A stretch of DNA of 64,000 bases from the NCBI GenBank assembly GCA_040005635.1, contig JBDTYM010000004.1:19629-83628 (forward strand), given 5' to 3'. Positions 60,608 through 64,000 of this stretch are shown here, one piece after another. The position numbers were made by a program, and so were the translations under genes. Every line of letters starts with the position of its first letter. The stretch's first letter is position 1. The stretch comes from Dokdonella_A sp040005635. GTDB lineage: Bacteria > Pseudomonadota > Gammaproteobacteria > Xanthomonadales > Rhodanobacteraceae. A model generated the notes under the pieces. That model ran no database searches and was not told the origin of the DNA. It worked only from the letters and a program-made list of their open reading frames with translations.

Positions 60608-62056
60608 ATGGGGTTCAGCATCACAGGTGCACTCAAGAGCGCTGCGTCCTGGGTCGGCGACCGCGTCGATGACGGCGTACAGGCGGCGGAATCGACCGCG
60701 TCTAGCGTCGCCGACAGCGTGCAGAATGTCGCTGGCGAAGGCGTGCACGCGCTCGAAGGCGCACAGCACTGGGTCGGCGATCGCCTCGACGATATCGATC
60801 ACGCGAAGGACTGGGTCGGCGGCAAGATCGACGGCGCAGTGCGCGACGGCGAACACGCAGTCGACAGCTTCCGCCACGACCTGGTGCAGTTCGGTGCGGA
60901 TCACGGCGGCATCCTCGGCAAAACGATCGCGCAGGACGTATCGAACGATCTTGGCGTCGTCGAAGGGGCCGGGCTGGCCGTGTACGACATGGGCAAGGGC
61001 GTCGTCCAACTCGCCGACGGTGCCGGCAAGCTGGTCAACCCGCTCGAATGGGCGACGCATGGCGAGCGCAATCTGCAGCGTCTGGAAACGGCCGGCAAGG
61101 CCGCCGAAACGCTCGCCAACCTGACCAGCCCGCTGGCGTGGGCGACCGACACACAAGGCAACATCAACACGGCGAAAGCGCTCTGGAACGGTGTCACTGC
61201 GGGCTACCAGGACGCCGCCAAACAGGGCGACTGGTCGAAGTTCATTGGCCGTGGCGTGGTCGACATCGGCAGTCTGTTCATTGGCGCCGGCGAGGCCAAT
61301 GCCGCACTCAAGGGCGCGGAAGGCGCCAGCGCGGTTGCGAAACTAGGCGACGGCGCGAACGCCCTGGGCAAGGTCGCCGACGCGGGCAAGGCGCTCGACG
61401 TCGCCAACGATGCCAGCAAGGTCGTCAGGGGTGGCGAAGCGGTTGCCGACGCAGCTCGCGTCGCGCAGGACGGCGAAGCGGCGCGCGCCGCCGAAGGCGC
61501 TGGCAATCTCGGTGACATTGTGCGCAAGGCCGACACCGGCACGACCGTGGGCGGCAAGCGCTTGTTGAAGTTCGAATCCTTCGATGACTTCAACGCAGCA
61601 GCGAATGCCGCGCAACCCGATAGCGTCTACCAGTTTGGCGACTTCCGCTGGACCACCGATGCGCAAGGTCGCGTAACGCGTGCGGAGGGCAAGGTCGATC
61701 TGGCGCCGACGGGCCGCAACCATCCGACCCTGCAGACCAGAATCGGCAATGAAGGGCGCGACAGCGATGTCGGCTTCCATCTGATTGCCGATCGTTTCGG
61801 CGGGCCGACGAACCGCCTCAATGTCGTTCCCGGCAATGGAAAGCCGATTGGCGATGGACTGGCCAACCTCAACAATGGCGCCTACAAGCGTTTCGAGAAC
61901 GAAATCGCCAACCTGCGTGCAGGCGGTCATGAGGTGGAGATGCGGGTCAGCCCGCAATACAATCCAGGCAATGTGAGTTCGCGTCCGGATCGCTTCGTCG
62001 CCGAATACCGCACCGACGGCGGACGCTGGATCACACACAAGTTCCCCAACAAGTGA
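60608..62056 (+). CDS. Polymorphic toxin with C-terminal DNA/RNA non-specific endonuclease domain
   Basis: A 482-residue protein without a Sec signal. The N-terminus has three WVG(D/G)x(I/L/V)D repeats (Trp15, Trp55, Trp69) in amphipathic helices rich in Ala, Asp and Val. The middle (about 110-330) is Ala/Gly-rich helical. The C-terminal 120 residues contain GFHLIADRFGGPTNRLNVVP (His391, Asn405), ANLNNGAYKRFENEIANLRA and the following MRVSPQYNPGN, matching the Endonuclease_NS_2 toxin domain. It is followed by a YezG-like immunity gene, the pairing known for Bacillus LXG toxins. How it is exported is unknown; the N-terminal module is not LXG and no secretion genes lie nearby. GGAGAG before ATG 60608. 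Confidence 0.85.
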   Translation: MGFSITGALKSAASWVGDRVDDGVQAAESTASSVADSVQNVAGEGVHALEGAQHWVGDRLDDIDHAKDWVGGKIDGAVRDGEHAVDSFRHDLVQFGADHGGILGKTIAQDVSNDLGVVEGAGLAVYDMGKGVVQLADGAGKLVNPLEWATHGERNLQRLETAGKAAETLANLTSPLAWATDTQGNINTAKALWNGVTAGYQDAAKQGDWSKFIGRGVVDIGSLFIGAGEANAALKGAEGASAVAKLGDGANALGKVADAGKALDVANDASKVVRGGEAVADAARVAQDGEAARAAEGAGNLGDIVRKADTGTTVGGKRLLKFESFDDFNAAANAAQPDSVYQFGDFRWTTDAQGRVTRAEGKVDLAPTGRNHPTLQTRIGNEGRDSDVGFHLIADRFGGPTNRLNVVPGNGKPIGDGLANLNNGAYKRFENEIANLRAGGHEVEMRVSPQYNPGNVSSRPDRFVAEYRTDGGRWITHKFPNK

Positions 62057-62071
62057 TACGCGCGCTTCGCC

Positions 62072-62503
62072 ATGGATGATCTGAACCAGGCTTACGTACA
62101 AACCGTGCAAGCGGTCGCTGCCAGCGTCACCGATGTGATGGATGGCGAATGGGGCGATCGCGAATGGCAGCGGATCGTCGTCAACTACGAATCGCTGCTG
62201 CATGCGAAGGAGCCGGAGGCCAGCGGTATCGCGTTCGCGGTCGCGCAGGCGCCGGGCGGCACGCCTGAACTCGTCGATTTCCGTCTGTCGGATGCCGCGG
62301 AGGAAGGCTTCAAGCGCATTGCCGACATCATGCACGCGCAAAAGGGACAGTACTGGACCGTCGTCGACTTGACCATCGAACACGACGGCAGCTACCGCTT
62401 CGACTACTCCTACGATACGCCCTACCGCCTCGGCGGCCATCCGCACGACACCCGTTTCGACGACTATCTGCAGCGCTATCTGGCCGAAACCGTCGTCCGT
62501 TGA
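62072..62503 (+). CDS. YezG/DUF600-family immunity protein
   Basis: A 143-residue acidic protein. The C-terminal segment YWTVVDLTIEHDGSYRFDYS followed by YDTPYRLGGH is the YezG/DUF600 signature (WTxxxxTxxxxGxFxxDYxYD), known immunity proteins of Endonuclease_NS_2 toxins. It starts 15 bases after the toxin stop and would bind and block the nuclease in the producer cell. No signal peptide, consistent with a cytoplasmic target. Confidence 0.85.
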   Translation: MDDLNQAYVQTVQAVAASVTDVMDGEWGDREWQRIVVNYESLLHAKEPEASGIAFAVAQAPGGTPELVDFRLSDAAEEGFKRIADIMHAQKGQYWTVVDLTIEHDGSYRFDYSYDTPYRLGGHPHDTRFDDYLQRYLAETVVR

Positions 62504-62760
62504 TCGATCGCGCGCCGAGCGCTCGGCGGTCAGCCCGCCCGCCCGCGCAGCCGCCAAGCGACACAGACGTCTACGACGAACCATGGCCTCTGCGGCAACG
62601 TCCGGCACGCAGCGCTCGCCGCCAGCGCCAGACTCCATGCGCTCGTGGAAGGATTGCTAAGGCTTGCTGAGGCCTCCGGTTTCTCATCGGGGCAGCGCCA
62701 GAATGCCGCACTTCCTTGCCGCGCAGCCAAACCGGGGCGACAATATGCTGTTGTAGGACA

Positions 62761-64000
62761 ATGAGTTCGCACCCCGCACCGATGATCGACAGCAACCGCT
62801 ATCCCCGTCTCGCCCGTATCGACTCCCCGGTCGACCTGCGCCGTTTTCCGGAAGCCGAGCTGGGCGATATCGCGCGCGAGCTGCGCGCTTATCTGATCGA
62901 ATCGGTAGCGACCTCCGGCGGCCATTTCGGCGCGAACCTCGGCGTGATCGAGCTGACCGTCGCCCTGCACTATCTGTACGACACACCAGAAGATCGCCTG
63001 GTCTGGGACGTCGGCCATCAGTGCTACCCGCACAAGATCCTGACCGGTCGGCGCGACCGCATCACCTCGATCAAGAAAAAGGATGGCGTCGCACCATTCC
63101 CGAAGCGCGACGAAAGCGAATACGACACCTTCGGCGTCGGCCATTCCTCGACTTCGATCTCGGCCGCGCTCGGCATGGCGATCGCGGCACAGGGCAAGGC
63201 GGATCCGCGCAAGATCGTTGCGGTGATCGGCGATGGTGCAATGACTGCCGGCATGGCCTTCGAGGCGCTGAACCACGGTGGCGATGTCGATCCGGACATG
63301 CTGGTAATCCTCAACGACAACCAGATGTCGATCAGCGAGAACGTCGGCGCGATGACGAAGATGCTGGCGCGCCTGATGGCGAGCCGCACGCTGAACCGTA
63401 TCCGCGAAGGCGGCAAGAAGATGATGAAGCGCGACGGCTTCTGGTGGCGCTTCGTCAAGCGCTGGGAGGAACACGCCAAGGGCATGTTCGTGCCGTCGAC
63501 GCTGTTCGAGGAATTCGGTTTTCACTACACCGGCCCGATCGATGGCCACGACATCCCGCTGCTGGTATCGACCTTGCGCATGCTGAAGGAACTCAAGGGT
63601 CCGCAGCTGCTGCATGTGATCACGACCAAGGGCAAGGGCTACGCGCCGGCCGAGCGCGAACAGATCGAATATCACGCGGTCGCGCCGTTCGATCCCGAAG
63701 CCGGTCTGATCAAGAAAGTCGGTGCGGCAAAACCGACCTACACCGAAATCTTCGGCGACTGGCTGTGCGACATGGCCAAGGCCGACCCGCGCTTGTACGG
63801 CATCACGCCGGCGATGCGCGAAGGTTCCGGCCTGGTGCGCTTCTCGAAGGAATTTCCCGAGCGCTACTTCGATGTCAGCATCGCCGAGCAGCACGCGGTC
63901 ACGCTCGCGGCCGGCATGGCCTGCGAAGGCGCCAAGCCGGTCGTCGCGATCTACTCGACGTTCCTGCAGCGCGCCTACGACCAGCTGATCCACGATGTGG
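62761..64000 (+). CDS. dxs: 1-deoxy-D-xylulose-5-phosphate synthase (truncated by window end)
   Basis: The first 413 residues of DXS, which condenses pyruvate and glyceraldehyde-3-phosphate with thiamine diphosphate in the MEP isoprenoid pathway. It contains GGHFGANLGVIELTVALHY, WDVGHQCYPHKILTGR, GVGHSSTSISAALGMA, the ThDP motif GDGAMTAGMAFEALNHGG with LNDNQMSIS, and the beginning of the second domain (FDVSIAEQHAVTLAAGMA). The ATG at 62761 with AGGA upstream is preferred over an in-frame ATG at 62782. The sequence continues past the window end. Confidence 0.97.
   Translation, partial: MSSHPAPMIDSNRYPRLARIDSPVDLRRFPEAELGDIARELRAYLIESVATSGGHFGANLGVIELTVALHYLYDTPEDRLVWDVGHQCYPHKILTGRRDRITSIKKKDGVAPFPKRDESEYDTFGVGHSSTSISAALGMAIAAQGKADPRKIVAVIGDGAMTAGMAFEALNHGGDVDPDMLVILNDNQMSISENVGAMTKMLARLMASRTLNRIREGGKKMMKRDGFWWRFVKRWEEHAKGMFVPSTLFEEFGFHYTGPIDGHDIPLLVSTLRMLKELKGPQLLHVITTKGKGYAPAEREQIEYHAVAPFDPEAGLIKKVGAAKPTYTEIFGDWLCDMAKADPRLYGITPAMREGSGLVRFSKEFPERYFDVSIAEQHAVTLAAGMACEGAKPVVAIYSTFLQRAYDQLIHDV

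Noticed and set aside
62530..63993. 487-codon minus-strand frame opposite dxs
   Set aside because: dxs is unmistakable on the plus strand; the opposite frame is low-complexity shadow.

Overview
The window is a GC-rich chromosomal stretch from a gammaproteobacterium, most probably of the Xanthomonadales (Rhodanobacteraceae/Lysobacteraceae side). The evidence is the order thrS-infC-rpmI-rplT-pheS-pheT-ihfA-merR on the minus strand at the left edge, a MerR-type gene directly after ihfA, a DevC-type ABC efflux operon with a NodT-like outer-membrane factor, a xanthomonalisin-like S53 peptidase, and secreted proteins ending in DRIFA(N/D)GFDG. I cannot fix the genus from sequence alone; a Dokdonella-like genus is my guess.

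Layout. 1-7.7 kb: translation/IHF operon (minus) with a candidate attenuator in front of thrS, a terminator-like hairpin in front of pheS, and an AUC start codon on infC. 7.9-12.9 kb: a very large secreted S53 protease and a secreted SnoaL-like protein. 13.1-16.8 kb: a patch of unrecognised small and membrane proteins with broken reading frames, ending at a tRNA-Val(GAC) gene. 17-19.3 kb: a CBS-domain histidine kinase and a two-receiver response regulator with a perfect palindrome upstream, then three 69-bp tandem REP-like repeats and uvrB. 22-23.8 kb: a FimT/GspH pseudopilin and several small proteins, including an eight-cysteine metallothionein-like protein.

24-30.9 kb holds the most interesting metabolic locus: alpha/beta hydrolase, GNAT/FemAB-like acyltransferase, arginase-fold protein and thioredoxin (overlapping genes, plus), a DegT-type PLP enzyme with two ArnE/ArnF-like small transporter subunits (overlapping genes, minus), and an ACP plus ketosynthase pair resembling NodF/NodE (plus). 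Together they look like an uncharacterised acylated-metabolite or lipid pathway with its own export. 31.3-38 kb: an HdeD-like membrane protein fused to a putative permuted papain-fold domain, periplasmic and outer-membrane proteins, and an MFS transporter. 38-40.2 kb: a class III aminotransferase and an MtnX-like phosphatase.

40.3-45.8 kb is a five-gene overlapping operon (outer-membrane factor, DevC-like permease, ATPase, ChrA, HlyD adaptor), followed by recQ, an FMN alpha-hydroxyacid oxidase, a ModE-like regulator, modB and modC without modA, an acyl-CoA dehydrogenase and small genes. 55.6-60.4 kb: a CadC-like regulator with TPR-like repeats and a large secreted protein. 60.6-62.5 kb: a polymorphic toxin with a C-terminal DNA/RNA non-specific endonuclease domain, followed by a YezG-type immunity protein. 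The window ends inside dxs.

Most long alternative reading frames (up to 1166 codons) are high-GC shadows and are not annotated.
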